Shown: positions 8,202 through 18,080, numbered from the stretch's first letter. The stretch is 64,000 nucleotides of DNA from Natronobacterium texcoconense (GCF_900104065.1 NZ_FNLC01000007.1:1-64000); one strand, 5' to 3'. The notes: a model not told the origin generated them from the sequence alone. Numbers and translations are program-made.

Positions 8202-10397
8202 TCACTCCGGGAAGTGACACTTCGACCGAACCGGTCCGAGTCGCTGCTGGTCGGGGTCGCGGTTCGCACAGTCGGGTTCGGCTCGCGGACACCGCGTCCG
8301 GAAGGCACAGCCGTCCGGCGGATCGATCGGGCTCGGAACCGATCCGGAGAGTGGTCGACCGGACGGCTCTCCGTTGGCGTCGACCGATGGAATCGCCTCG
8401 AGTAGCGCCTTCGTGTAGGGGTGACTCGGCCGATCGAACACGTAATCGACGGGACCGACTTCCATCAGTTCGCCGAGGTACATGACCGCGACGCGATCCG
8501 CGACGTGTTCGACGACGCCGAGGTCGTGGGAGATACAGAGATACGTCAGGTCGAGTTCCGCCTGGAGGTCGGCCAGGAGATTGAGAATGCGTGCCTGTAC
8601 CGACACGTCGAGCGCGGAGACGGGTTCGTCGAGGACGACGAGCCGTGGATCGAGTGCGATCGCTCGAGCGATGGCGACGCGTTGTACCTGCCCACCCGAG
8701 AGTTCGTGTGGATAACTCGTCGCGTGCCGTTCCGGAACGCCGACCTGCTCGAGTAGCTCCTGGACGCGTGCTTCTCTGCGCTCCCGGTCCCACCCGTGGC
8801 TGTGCAGCGGTTCGGCGACCGCTTTCTCGACCGTCAGCCGCGGATTGAGACTCGAGCGCGGATCCTGAAAGACGACGCCGACGTCGGCGAGGTCGTCGTG
8901 GGCGCGTTCGGTCGCTCGGCCGACCGTTCGCCCGCCGAACCGAATCGTCCCCTCTGTCGGCGTCTCGAGACCAGTCACGAGGTTCGCGAGCGTCGACTTG
9001 CCACAGCCGCTTTCGCCGACGAGCGCGACTGTTTCCCCCGACAAAACCGTGAGATCGACGTCGGTGACTGCTCGAAGCGAATCCTCGGTTCCAAGCAGTC
9101 GCTCGAGCATCCCGTCGGCGAGCGAGTACCGTTTCGAAACGCCCTCGAGTTCGACGAGCGGCGGATCGGAATCGCGCGTCTCGGCCCGTCGTTCCGATCG
9201 GTTTTCACTCGAGCCGGCGTCACCTTCGCCCAGAACGTCCCTACCGGTCGTCGTCGCGGCCGAGGGCTTCGATGGGTGGTCCGTCCGCCCGAAGTCTTCG
9301 AGGGCGCTCGGCTCCCCACAGGTCGCGCTACCCAGATCGTCTCCGAACTCGACCGTCGGAATTTCGCCGTCTCGACAGGCGTCGGTCGCGTGATCGCATC
9401 TCGGGGCGAACGAACAGCCGGTCCGCTCCTCGGTGGGTTCCGGGACCGTTCCCTCGATCGTCGGCAAGCGAGCGCCGCGTGGAACGCGCTGGGGCAGACA
9501 CTCGAGCAGCGATCGGGTGTAGGGGTGACGGGGAGACTCGAGAATCCGTTCGGTCGGGCCGGTTTCGACCACGTCGCCGTCGTACATCACGACGACGCGA
9601 TCGCAGAGTTCGGCGACGACGCCGAGGTCGTGCGTGATCAGGAGGATTGCCGTGTCACGTTCCTCGTTGAGCTGCCGGAACCGATCCAGCAACTGCGCCT
9701 GGGTCGTTGCGTCGAGCGCGGTCGTGGGTTCGTCGGCGATCAGTAACGCTGGATCGGTCGCGAGTGCGATGGCGATACTGGCTCGCTGGCACATCCCGCC
9801 GGAGAGTTCGTGCGGATAGGCGTCGACGCGGTCTTCGGGACTCGCGATTCCGACCTGTTCCATGAGGTCGACGGCCTGGTCGCGGTAATCGCGCCACTCC
9901 GACCGGCGACTGAACGGCGGCACGTGCAGGTAGTCGAGCAGGCGCTGCGAGTCAGGTCGGTCGTGGACTTTGAACGATTCGGCGATCTGTTCGCCGACGT
10001 CGAAGACGGGATTGAGCGTCTCGGTGGGGTTCTGGAACACCATCGAAACGGTCGTTCCGCGGAGCCTGCGAAGCTCTCTGCCGGTTGCTTCGGTCACGTC
10101 GATCCCGTCGAGCTGGATCGTTCCGTCGGTGATCTCGCCCGGTTCCTGTAAGCCGACGATCGACCGGGCCGTCACCGACTTCCCGAAGCCACTTTCGCCG
10201 ACGAGACCGACGATTTCGCCGTCACCGACGGTCAACGATGCGCCGTCGACCGCGCGGACGACGCCGTCCGGCGTTCGAAACTGCGTGTGGAGGTCGTCGA
10301 CTGCGAGCAACGGTTGATCGGCGTCGGTGTCTCTGTCACTGCTGTCGCTACTGGACGAATCGACGTCGAAAGACGAATCTGTGTGTATCGAACGCAT
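8202..10397 (-). CDS. Fused oligopeptide/dipeptide ABC transporter ATPases (DppD-DppF)
   Basis: A 731-residue protein with two complete ABC ATPase domains. The first has Walker A GESGFGKS (67-74) and signature LSGGMCQRASIAIA. The second has GESGCGKS and LSGGQVQRVAIARA. Each ends with the oligopeptide-type C-terminal region containing Cys clusters (GCSFAPRCDHATDAC and GCAFRTRCPRAEPDC) that bind an iron-sulfur cluster in some relatives. A Ser/Asp-rich linker joins the halves. It is the last gene of the SBP-permease-permease-ATPase operon, 8 bases after dppC. The ligand is peptide or nickel-like; the sequence does not decide. Confidence 0.92.
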   Translation of the reverse strand: MRSIHTDSSFDVDSSSSDSSDRDTDADQPLLAVDDLHTQFRTPDGVVRAVDGASLTVGDGEIVGLVGESGFGKSVTARSIVGLQEPGEITDGTIQLDGIDVTEATGRELRRLRGTTVSMVFQNPTETLNPVFDVGEQIAESFKVHDRPDSQRLLDYLHVPPFSRRSEWRDYRDQAVDLMEQVGIASPEDRVDAYPHELSGGMCQRASIAIALATDPALLIADEPTTALDATTQAQLLDRFRQLNEERDTAILLITHDLGVVAELCDRVVVMYDGDVVETGPTERILESPRHPYTRSLLECLPQRVPRGARLPTIEGTVPEPTEERTGCSFAPRCDHATDACRDGEIPTVEFGDDLGSATCGEPSALEDFGRTDHPSKPSAATTTGRDVLGEGDAGSSENRSERRAETRDSDPPLVELEGVSKRYSLADGMLERLLGTEDSLRAVTDVDLTVLSGETVALVGESGCGKSTLANLVTGLETPTEGTIRFGGRTVGRATERAHDDLADVGVVFQDPRSSLNPRLTVEKAVAEPLHSHGWDRERREARVQELLEQVGVPERHATSYPHELSGGQVQRVAIARAIALDPRLVVLDEPVSALDVSVQARILNLLADLQAELDLTYLCISHDLGVVEHVADRVAVMYLGELMEVGPVDYVFDRPSHPYTKALLEAIPSVDANGEPSGRPLSGSVPSPIDPPDGCAFRTRCPRAEPDCANRDPDQQRLGPVRSKCHFPE

Positions 10398-10405
10398 AGT
10401 TGTAC

Positions 10406-11314
10406 TCAGGTCGGTTTCTCGAGGGTCGCGTCGTGTTTCGGATCGAGTACGTCCCGAAGCCCGTCCCCGAGCAGGTTGAACCCGAGGACAGTCAGCATGA
10501 TCGCTGCGCCCGGCGCGTTCGCGATCCACCAGGCATCACGGAGGTGGTGGCGGCCGGCCGACAGCATCGTCCCCCACTCCGGGGTCGGCGGCTGTGCGCC
10601 GAGGCCGATAAACGAGAGACCCGCGGTTCCCAGGATGACCGTGCCCAGATTCATCGTGGCGAGGACGACGACCGGACTGACGACGTTGGGGAGGAGGTGT
10701 CGGACTGCGATTCGAGGCCGGGAGACACCCATGAGCTGTGCTGCGTCGATAAACTCGCGTTCTCTCATCGAGAGCACGCTCCCGCGGACGATCCGGGCGT
10801 ACGATCCCCAGCCGACGACTGCGAGTGCAACCATCACGTTTCGTAGGCTGGGGCCGAGTATTCCCGCGATTACGAGCGCGAGCACGAGTCCCGGAAACGC
10901 GAGCTGTACGTCGACCAGCCGCATCAGAAATTCGTCGACCCAGCCGCCGACGAATCCGGCGACGAGACCGACCGTCGAGCCCAGAACGAGCCTGATCGTA
11001 GTGACGGCGACGGCGATTCCGAGCGACAGGCGAGCACCGTAGAGCAGCCGGGAAAACACGTCTCGCCCCAGTTGATCCGTTCCCAGTGGATGGGCCATCG
11101 ACGGCCCCTGCAATCGGTTCGCCAACTCCTGGCTCGTCGGATCGTGCGGCGCAACGAGAGGTCCGACGACGGCGACGACCGTAATCGTCGCGACGATCAA
11201 AAGACCCGCAACGTTGAGCGGATTCGCGAAAAATACGGCCGATTTACGTGAGCGACACAGCACACGATACCGTCGGCGAAGGCTTCGCCCAGCCGAGACG
11301 AAGCCGTCGATCAT
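10406..11314 (-). CDS. Oligopeptide-type ABC permease (DppC-like)
   Basis: A 302-residue inner-membrane permease with six helices. The ATPase-docking EAA loop reads AAQLMGVSRPRIAVRHLLPNV. The N-terminal region with the phrase HPLGTDQLGRDVFSRLLYGAR identifies the DppC/OppC subfamily. Its start overlaps the end of the dppB-like gene by 4 bases (ATGA), and the fused ATPase follows after 8 bases, so the four genes form one operon. Confidence 0.92.
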   Translation of the reverse strand: MIDGFVSAGRSLRRRYRVLCRSRKSAVFFANPLNVAGLLIVATITVVAVVGPLVAPHDPTSQELANRLQGPSMAHPLGTDQLGRDVFSRLLYGARLSLGIAVAVTTIRLVLGSTVGLVAGFVGGWVDEFLMRLVDVQLAFPGLVLALVIAGILGPSLRNVMVALAVVGWGSYARIVRGSVLSMREREFIDAAQLMGVSRPRIAVRHLLPNVVSPVVVLATMNLGTVILGTAGLSFIGLGAQPPTPEWGTMLSAGRHHLRDAWWIANAPGAAIMLTVLGFNLLGDGLRDVLDPKHDATLEKPT

Positions 11315-12261
11315 CTCGCCTCACCCCCGAGCGCGACCCGCGGATCGAGGTACTGGTACGTGAGGTCGACGACCAGGTTCGTGACGACGAACACGACCGC
11401 CGTAACGAGGGCGATACCCTGAACGACCGGGTAGTTGCGTTCGAACACCGCATCGACGAGCACCGTTCCGAGCCCCGGCCGCTGGAAGACGATTTCGACG
11501 ACGACTGCGCCGTTCAACAACGTCCCCAACTGCAGGCCGAGAACCGTCACGACGGGGACGAGCGCGTTCCGGAGGGCGTGTTTGTAGACGACGATTCGCT
11601 CCCGTAACCCCCTGGTCCGGGCGGCATCGACGTATCCCGCCTCGAGCACCTCGAGCATCGAGGCTCTGACGAGGCGGGTCAGGACGGCCGCCATCCCGGT
11701 TCCGAGCGTGATCGCCGGCAGGATCAGCCGGTCGTAACTCCCGGCCCCGGAAACCGGTGCGACGCCGAGCGTGAGCGCGAATACCAGAATCAGCAGGTAG
11801 CCGAGCCAGAAGTTCGGCATCGAAACGCCGAGCAACGCGCCGAGCTGACTCGCGTAATCGATCGACGTCCCCCGATGAACGGCACTGAGGACGCCGGTCG
11901 GAATCGCGATTGCGAGTGCGACGATCATTGCGGCAACGGCCAACTCGAGAGTAAACGGTAACGCCTCGAGAATGAGCGTCGAGACCGGCGTGTCGCTGTA
12001 GTAGGAAGTGCCGAGATCTCCCTGAACGACGTCGGTGAGCCAGTTCACGTACTGGATTGGAACTGGATCGTCGAGACCGTTCTCTGCGCGAAACGCTTCG
12101 ATTTCGGCTGCGGACGGCTGTCGATCGAGTTGCTGTCTGAGGATCACTTTCGCTGGGTCGCCGGGCGTGAGAAAGATCAGGCCGTAGGTAACGACCGAAA
12201 CGCCGAACGTCACGCCAAGCGCCGTCAACAGCCGGTAAGCGAGGTACGTAATGCGTCTCAT
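11311..12261 (-). CDS. Oligopeptide-type ABC permease (DppB-like)
   Basis: A 316-residue permease with six predicted helices. DppB-type features include FLTPGDPAKVIL near residue 30 and the EAA loop YVDAARTRGLRERIVVYKHA. It pairs with the downstream DppC-like subunit to form the channel. It begins 8 bases after the solute-binding gene and overlaps the dppC start, consistent with translational coupling. Confidence 0.92.
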   Translation of the reverse strand: MRRITYLAYRLLTALGVTFGVSVVTYGLIFLTPGDPAKVILRQQLDRQPSAAEIEAFRAENGLDDPVPIQYVNWLTDVVQGDLGTSYYSDTPVSTLILEALPFTLELAVAAMIVALAIAIPTGVLSAVHRGTSIDYASQLGALLGVSMPNFWLGYLLILVFALTLGVAPVSGAGSYDRLILPAITLGTGMAAVLTRLVRASMLEVLEAGYVDAARTRGLRERIVVYKHALRNALVPVVTVLGLQLGTLLNGAVVVEIVFQRPGLGTVLVDAVFERNYPVVQGIALVTAVVFVVTNLVVDLTYQYLDPRVALGGEAR

Positions 12262-12269
12262 CCGTCACG

Positions 12270-13817
12270 TTAGGTCGTTCTCGCAAGATCGTGCCACTCG
12301 ACGAGGGCGGCGATCGGATGGAGGTCGATTCCCTCGAGGGTGGCGTCGAACGCGACGGCGTCCTCCTGGTAATACAGTGGGACGACGACGGCGGCGTCCA
12401 CGATCTTTCGCTGCGCCTCGACGTACGCCTCGCGTTTCTCGTCCGGGTCGCGCGTCTGATACCCCCTCTCGATCAGGTCGTCGACGTCGCCGCCGAGGTT
12501 GTACAGTCCGGTTCCGTCGGCCTCGTGGAGGTCGTTGTTCTCGATCCCTCTCGTGTGGAAGTTCTCCCACATGAGGTAGTCCGCCGCGGGGCTGTTCGAA
12601 CCGGTACTGCCGAGTTCGAGGTGGAACTCGCCGCTGTCCGTTCGGTCCTGGAGCGACGCTCGCTCGAGGATTTCGACATCGACGGTGACGCCGATTTCGT
12701 CGAACTCGGCCTGGAGGATCTGGGCAAGGTCCCGTCCGTTGTCCATGTCGTTGTCCACGAGACAGGTCAGTTCCTCCCCGTCGTAGGACGATTGGTCGAC
12801 GAGGTCGCGGGCGGTCGTCCGGTCGCGCTCGTAGGTCGGTAGTTCCGAGTCGACGGCCCAGTCGACGACGGTCGATATCGGGCCATCTGCGGGCTTCCCG
12901 ATGCCTTCGAGCACCGTTTCGACGATCTCTTCCTGTGAGATGGCGTAGTTGAGTGCTCGGCGGAGGTCGGTGTCGTCCGTCGGCGTTCGATGGATATTGA
13001 TCCAGACGGACGTCGCACCCGACGACTGTTGGGTTTCGAGTCGAACGTCGTCGTGCTCCCGGAGCGACGAGACGCGACTCTTCGCCGGGTCGTAGATCAC
13101 GTCGGCGTCGCCGCTGACGAGTAGATCCGTGCGGGTCGTCGCGTCCTCGGCTGCTCGGAACGTGAGTTCGCTGGGATTCGGTTCGTCACCCCAGTAGTCG
13201 TCGAAGCGTTCGACGCGAACGTACTGGCCGCGTTCGATCTCCTCGAGCGTGAATGGCCCGGTGCCGATGATCTCGCCCGCCCGTCGGTCGGCTTCGGGCG
13301 GCTGGATGTCGATCATGTTGTGGGCGATCGTTCCCGGAAAGCCGGGGAACGGATCCCGGTTTTCGAACTCGACCGTGTAGTCGTCGATTTTCGTGACGCT
13401 GCCGGGTTCCAGATGTAGCCAGCCGTGGACGAAGTCACCGCGGTCGGTGAGGATGTCCTCCTCGAAGGAGTGGACGACGTCGTCGGCGGTGAGTTCGTCG
13501 CCGTTGTGGAACTGAACACCTTCCCGGAGTTCGAACACCCACGTCGTGTCGTCGGTTGCGGTCCAGTCGGTTGCCAGCCACGGTTTCGGCTGCATGTCGT
13601 CGGTTCCCCAGACCAGCGGTTCGACGACGCGCGTCCAGTAGGGTGCCATTCCACCCCACGTGTCGTAGGAGTCAGTCGAGGTCGGGTCGGAGGACAGTCC
13701 GATCGTGAATCCCGTGTCGTTGTCCCGGGAGGAGGATTCCGCACAGCCTGCGAGACCGGCGACTCCGCCGCCGGCGATGCCGGCGAGAACGCGTCGACGA
13801 GAGGATTCGAGCGTCAT
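12270..13817 (-). CDS. ABC transporter substrate-binding lipoprotein, family 5 (DppA/OppA-like)
   Basis: A 515-residue extracytoplasmic binding protein. The start MTLESSRRRVLAG gives a twin-arginine signal followed by lipobox LAGC, with C25 as the likely lipid anchor. The mature protein has the family-5 pattern, including WVFELREGVQFHNGDELTADDV near 105-125. It is the first gene of the ABC operon, so it sets ligand specificity, which cannot be deduced here. The 316-base region upstream should hold the operon promoter. Confidence 0.93.
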   Translation of the reverse strand: MTLESSRRRVLAGIAGGGVAGLAGCAESSSRDNDTGFTIGLSSDPTSTDSYDTWGGMAPYWTRVVEPLVWGTDDMQPKPWLATDWTATDDTTWVFELREGVQFHNGDELTADDVVHSFEEDILTDRGDFVHGWLHLEPGSVTKIDDYTVEFENRDPFPGFPGTIAHNMIDIQPPEADRRAGEIIGTGPFTLEEIERGQYVRVERFDDYWGDEPNPSELTFRAAEDATTRTDLLVSGDADVIYDPAKSRVSSLREHDDVRLETQQSSGATSVWINIHRTPTDDTDLRRALNYAISQEEIVETVLEGIGKPADGPISTVVDWAVDSELPTYERDRTTARDLVDQSSYDGEELTCLVDNDMDNGRDLAQILQAEFDEIGVTVDVEILERASLQDRTDSGEFHLELGSTGSNSPAADYLMWENFHTRGIENNDLHEADGTGLYNLGGDVDDLIERGYQTRDPDEKREAYVEAQRKIVDAAVVVPLYYQEDAVAFDATLEGIDLHPIAALVEWHDLARTT

Positions 13818-14133
13818 TATCGGATCACTCGAGAGGAGCAAATGGTCGTTGTGAGGACCGAAACGACAGGCGTCACCGTCGAATTCGGCTGCTTACGGTT
13901 GCAGCGTGGCGTTCGTCGACGATGACTCCGGTTGGGGCGACGTGTTGCTGTCATTGAACAACCTCACTTGCTGTATTGAAAATCTACTTGTTAATGATTT
14001 CGATGTACCCGAGTCGTCGGCTCGGTCGTGGCTGAGAACTGGAAACTGGCGACTCGTCGGCGTTCGATAGTCTAACGGACTACTCGACAGCGAGTCATTC
14101 GCCGAGAATGGCCCGAGTCCAGAGTGCCGACGC
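13818..14133. other. 316-base intergenic region, promoter of the ABC operon
   Basis: No reading frame here looks coding. An AT-rich stretch near 13960-14000, including TGTATTGAAAATCTAC, is the only obvious candidate for promoter elements of the leftward ABC operon. The right part borders the truncated end of a decayed membrane-protein gene and shows no similarity that I recognise to the missing part of that gene. Confidence 0.5.
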
Positions 14134-14574
14134 TCAAAGCACCTCGCTACTGAGCAGTTCCCAGCCGACCTCGAAGGCGGCGTACAGGTACGCGGCGAAG
14201 AAGAAGGCGTAGACCGGGGTCACGTAGAGAACGACGAGCGAGAACGAGACGTTCCGGAGGTAGATCGGCGGCAGCCAGTCGACGACTTGGACGCGACCGC
14301 GCTTTTCCGTCAACAGCCCGTTCGATACCGTCAGGACGCCGCCGTCCCGATCTTCTGTGGGCTGCTGCTGGGCGAACAGTGCCTTTCCACTGGCTAGCAG
14401 CAGCGACAGCAATACCTCGGCGCCGTAGACGAACACGAGCGTCGCTGGCTCCCACTCGAGGGCGACGACGCCGACGAGTGGAACGTAGGTTCGCCAGGAA
14501 GATCGGCAGGAGCGCCGCCCGGTCGCCGGCTCGTTCGGACGGGAACGGGGAAGGAACGATTTCGTGAGCGGTTT
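14134..14574 (-). pseudogene. Frameshifted, truncated haloarchaeal membrane-protein gene (DUF6498-like)
   Basis: The frame ending at 14134 reads VPLVGVVALEWEPATL and then FVYGAEVLLSLLLA, typical of a haloarchaeal polytopic family I associate with DUF6498. The natural N-terminal continuation RAALLPIFLANL is found one frame over, and one extra base near 14485 separates the two. No start codon fits the upstream frame. The protein also stops after LLSSEVL, where relatives as I recall them have about 100 more residues. A 100-residue product could still start at the GTG at 14436. A sequencing error would explain the frameshift but not the short C-terminus. Confidence 0.65.
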
Positions 14575-14611
14575 CTTTCCACCGTCTAATAAGGCGTTTG
14601 ATAGGACGCGA

Positions 14612-15508
14612 TCAGATCGTGATCAACACCGCCCCCACGACCACCAGCGCCGCGCCAGCGACGACGCCTCGAGTTACACGCTCGAGGTCCCGTAACAACA
14701 CCGCTGCGAACACGAGCGTAAACAGCGGCGCGGTCGCGACGAGCGGATCGACGATGGCGATCCGGCCTTCCTCGAGGCCGAGTGCGGCCATCAGCGACAG
14801 CATCGCGACGGTCGTCACCAGGCCGCTGCCGACGAAGTACCGGTAGGAGGCACGCGGCTTCTCGAGGACGTCCCGCCCACCGACGACAGCAACGTACGCG
14901 ACGAGCGCGACCAGCCCGGCCGTCTCGTTGATGGCGACCGCCTCGAGCGCGGAGATCGGCGTCTCGAGCATGCCGTACCGTCGGGCGACGTTCGCGACCG
15001 CGAAGGTGATCGCGGCGGCGATCGGCCACAGCAACTCGCGGGCCTGCCAGCCCTCGAGGTCGCCGCCCTGGGAGGCAGTCAGCACCGAGAGTCCGGCGAC
15101 GAGAATCACGATGCCCAGGCCCGTCACCGGCCCGAGTGGTTCGCCGAGAAAGACCAGCGCGATCAGCGTCGCGAACAGCGGTCGCGTACTGAGGATCGTA
15201 CTGTTGAGGCTCGCGCCGACCTTGTCGACGCCGACGAAGATCGTGATCCGGCCGAGTGCGGTGCCGATCACGCCCGCGAAGGCGAAAACGGCGAGCACCT
15301 CGAGCGTAAGTCCTGAGAACGCAGACCGGCCGTAGAGGGCGGCGATGACGAGCCAGTAGATCACCGAGTCGACGATCACGACGACTAGCGACGCCTGGAC
15401 CGACCCGCCACCTGCGGCCATCCCACGCTTGTCGAAGATCGGCGCGAACCCCCAGAAGAGAGCCGGGATCAGGGCGAGCACCAGTACCTGAAGCGTCGCG
15501 TCGGTCAT
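14612..15508 (-). CDS. EamA/DMT-family transporter
   Basis: A 298-residue membrane protein with ten predicted helices in two EamA repeats. Examples are TRPLFATLIALVFLGEPLGP in the first repeat and DPLVATAPLFTLVFAAVLL in the second, each followed by the usual glycine-rich helix. The family exports metabolites or amino acids; the substrate here is unknown. The start at MTDATLQ gives a protein that begins right at the first helix. It diverges from mscS with a 207-base spacer. Confidence 0.9.
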   Translation of the reverse strand: MTDATLQVLVLALIPALFWGFAPIFDKRGMAAGGGSVQASLVVVIVDSVIYWLVIAALYGRSAFSGLTLEVLAVFAFAGVIGTALGRITIFVGVDKVGASLNSTILSTRPLFATLIALVFLGEPLGPVTGLGIVILVAGLSVLTASQGGDLEGWQARELLWPIAAAITFAVANVARRYGMLETPISALEAVAINETAGLVALVAYVAVVGGRDVLEKPRASYRYFVGSGLVTTVAMLSLMAALGLEEGRIAIVDPLVATAPLFTLVFAAVLLRDLERVTRGVVAGAALVVVGAVLITI

Positions 15509-15715
15509 CGACGATCCTCCGTTCCAGTCCGTATTGCCATCGCCGGAAGTGCGGACGGGCAACGGGTCAATATTGTGCTCTCGGCGATTCGTCCACCGTC
15601 GCGTTCGACGATGTCGTCCGAGCAACTGTCGTCGGGTGGAAATGGACGACGCGAGCGCTATCGATCGACACCAGACAGTATTTACCTCTCGGTTAACTAC
15701 GCGTTACCCACGTCT

Positions 15716-16858
15716 ATGCCGTCTCCATCCGCCGAAACCGTTTCCCCGCCGCTCGAGGTGTCCCCTCTCGAGTGGCTGGAATCCTCTCTACTCGAGTTCG
15801 CCGGGTCGCTCGGAGACGGTGCGTGGCTCTCGGTCGCGCTTATCTTGCTTGGCTCGGTCCTACTGGCGCGGTTCGTCCAGTGGGCGAGCCGTCGATATCT
15901 CGGCAGCAGGGGCGAAGAGGAGACGTTCGGCCGGGCGGCCTTCACCGAGGTCCACACGCCGCTTGCGATCACGGTCGCACTGCTTGGCGTCTACTTCAGT
16001 CTGGCCGTACTGGACCTCCTCGAGTCGGTCGTCGTCGGTCTCATCGGCACGGTGCTGGTCGTTCTTTGGGCGCGAGCGTCGATCCGGATCGGCCGACACT
16101 GGATCGAGATGCTCCAGGAGGGGGAGGCGACCTACGAGTTCGCGCCGATGTTCGGCAACCTCTGGACGATCGTCGTCGCTATCAGTTCCGTCCTGCTGTT
16201 GGTCTCGATCTGGGATCTCGAGGTCACGCCCTTCCTCGCGTCGGCCGGCGTCATCGGCATCGTGATCGGCTTTGCCGCCCAGGACGCCATCGGGAACCTG
16301 ATCGGCGGCGTCGCCCTGTACTTCGACAACACGTACAAACTCGGGGACGTCATCCGGGTCGAAGACGACATGCGCGGGACGGTCACCGACGTCGGCATCC
16401 GGAGCACGACGGTGCTGACCGAGGACAACCTGCTCGTGACGGTGCCGAACGCGATGCTCAACTCGACGCAGGTGGTCAACGAGAGCGCGCCACAGCGACA
16501 CATGCGGCTCCGGATCCCGATCACGGCCGCTTACGGTACCGACTACGAACTGGTCGAGGAACTCGTCCTCGAGGTCTGCGAGGAGTGTCCGCTCGTTTTG
16601 GACTCGCCGTCGCCGAAACTGCTCTTCAAGGAGTTCGGTGACTCTGCGCTGGTGTTCGAACTCAGAGTGTACATCAACCACCCGCTGGTCGAGAAACGCG
16701 CGATCGACCGGATCAATCGCGGCGTCTACGATGCCTTCGAGGACGCCGGGATCACGATCCCGTTCCCACAGCGGGAACTCAGCTTTTTGGAGGACGACGT
16801 CGGGTACGAGTTCGACGAGCGAACCGTGACCGACGAGTCGCCGGCGGATCGTGACTGA
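15716..16858 (+). CDS. MscS-family mechanosensitive channel
   Basis: A 380-residue small-conductance mechanosensitive channel homologue. Several N-terminal helices are followed by the pore helix GVIGIVIGFAAQDAIGN and then the beta domain DNTYKLGDVIRVEDDMRGTV. The family opens under membrane tension to release osmolytes during hypo-osmotic shock, relevant to a halophile. TATTTAC at 15679-15685 lies 31-37 bases before this ATG, matching a leaderless promoter and supporting it over an upstream ATG at 15611. Confidence 0.93.
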   Translation: MPSPSAETVSPPLEVSPLEWLESSLLEFAGSLGDGAWLSVALILLGSVLLARFVQWASRRYLGSRGEEETFGRAAFTEVHTPLAITVALLGVYFSLAVLDLLESVVVGLIGTVLVVLWARASIRIGRHWIEMLQEGEATYEFAPMFGNLWTIVVAISSVLLLVSIWDLEVTPFLASAGVIGIVIGFAAQDAIGNLIGGVALYFDNTYKLGDVIRVEDDMRGTVTDVGIRSTTVLTEDNLLVTVPNAMLNSTQVVNESAPQRHMRLRIPITAAYGTDYELVEELVLEVCEECPLVLDSPSPKLLFKEFGDSALVFELRVYINHPLVEKRAIDRINRGVYDAFEDAGITIPFPQRELSFLEDDVGYEFDERTVTDESPADRD

Positions 16859-16954
16859 TCCGCGCCGGCGTGCAAACCCATCTCTCGAGTATCGATCTTC
16901 GCCAGCCGGGAACTGGCACCGACCATTATTTCCATTCGGCGCGTACCATCGCGT

Positions 16955-17404
16955 ATGTACGACCGAATCCTGCTACCGACCGACGCCGAGAAGGGAGCCG
17001 AACTCGCGACCGAACACGCCATCGCACTCGCCGACCACACCGACGCCGACCTCCACCTGCTGTACGTCGTCGACAGCGACGTCTACGGCTCCTACACCGG
17101 CGACGAGTACGTCCACGAACTCGAGGGGCTCGAGACTGCCCTCGAACAGGAAGGTGAGGACGCTCTCGAGGCGGCCGCTGAATCGGCTCGTGAGGCAGGT
17201 CTCGAGCCGGAGACGGCGGTCAGGCACGGGACGCCACACGAGGAAATTCTCGACTACGCCGACGACGAGGACGTCGACCTGCTGGTCATGGGGTCGAAAG
17301 AGCGCTCGGGCGAGTACCGACGACTGCTGGGAAGCGTCACCGACCGCGTCGCACGACTGGCCTCTCGGCCGGTGACGATCGTCAAGACGCCGGTCGAGGA
17401 GTAG
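16955..17404 (+). CDS. Universal stress protein UspA family
   Basis: A 149-residue single-domain Usp protein. The start MYDRILLPTD and the C-terminal GSKERSGEYRRLLGSVTDRV match the G-2X-G-9X-G(S/T) nucleotide-binding pattern of ATP-binding members, though the first glycine region is somewhat altered. The role is general stress adaptation; the specific partner is unknown. CATTATTTCC about 30 bases upstream resembles a TATA element for a leaderless transcript. Confidence 0.92.
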   Translation: MYDRILLPTDAEKGAELATEHAIALADHTDADLHLLYVVDSDVYGSYTGDEYVHELEGLETALEQEGEDALEAAAESAREAGLEPETAVRHGTPHEEILDYADDEDVDLLVMGSKERSGEYRRLLGSVTDRVARLASRPVTIVKTPVEE

Positions 17405-17435
17405 TCGCCGGCGCTTTCGTAGCGACGTTCGGTAG

Positions 17436-18080
17436 CTACTCGAGCGCTGCGACGGCTCTGACCGGGGAGCCGTCGCCGTCTTTCAGCGGCAGTGGGAACG
17501 CATACAGCGTGAATCGCTCGGGAAGCTCCTCGAGGTTCGTGAGGTTCTCGAGGATCGGCAGGTCGGCACCCAGCAGTTCGTCGTGGGCGGGAATCCCGTC
17601 TGGTTCGTTCGCACTCGCGCGTTCCGTCGGCGTCGGATCCGGGCTGAGCGTATCCGTCGCGACGCCACAGTTCGCGTTTCGGAGGACCGTCGCAGTCTCT
17701 GGTGTAAGGTACGGATGGTCGAGGTAGGCATCGGTGTTCCAGTGGGCGTCGTAGCCGGTTCGGACGACCAGCAGGTCTGCGGACTCGAGCGTGGCCGGCA
17801 GCTCCGCTGGCTCGATCGGTTCCCGTGGTTCGCAGGGCGCGAGATCGACGAACTGCGCGTCGAAGACGTACTCGCCGACGTCGCGATCCTCGAGGGTGTC
17901 CCCGTCGGATTCGGTGTGACTTGGGGCGTCGATGTGGGTACCCGCGTGACTGCTACAGCGCAGTTCTCGAACGGAAGCGCCGTCCTCCGGTATTGTCGCC
18001 CACTCCTCGAGTTCCACCGCAGGGTCGCCGGGATACGTCTGCATTCCGGACTCGATCGGATGCGAGAGGTCGCGGTACAT
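17436..18080 (-). CDS. Cyclase-family (kynurenine formamidase-like) metal hydrolase
   Basis: A 214-residue protein of the cyclase family PF04199. The metal-binding motif HAGTHIDAPSH is present near residues 46-56, and the N-terminal LSHPIESGMQTYPGDP is typical. Family members include arylformamidase, isatin hydrolase and polyketide-cyclase-like enzymes, and the substrate cannot be fixed. No tryptophan-degradation genes are adjacent. The start at MYRDLSHP was chosen over an ATG nine codons earlier because family members begin just before DLSH. It is divergent from serB. Confidence 0.9.
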   Translation of the reverse strand: MYRDLSHPIESGMQTYPGDPAVELEEWATIPEDGASVRELRCSSHAGTHIDAPSHTESDGDTLEDRDVGEYVFDAQFVDLAPCEPREPIEPAELPATLESADLLVVRTGYDAHWNTDAYLDHPYLTPETATVLRNANCGVATDTLSPDPTPTERASANEPDGIPAHDELLGADLPILENLTNLEELPERFTLYAFPLPLKDGDGSPVRAVAALE

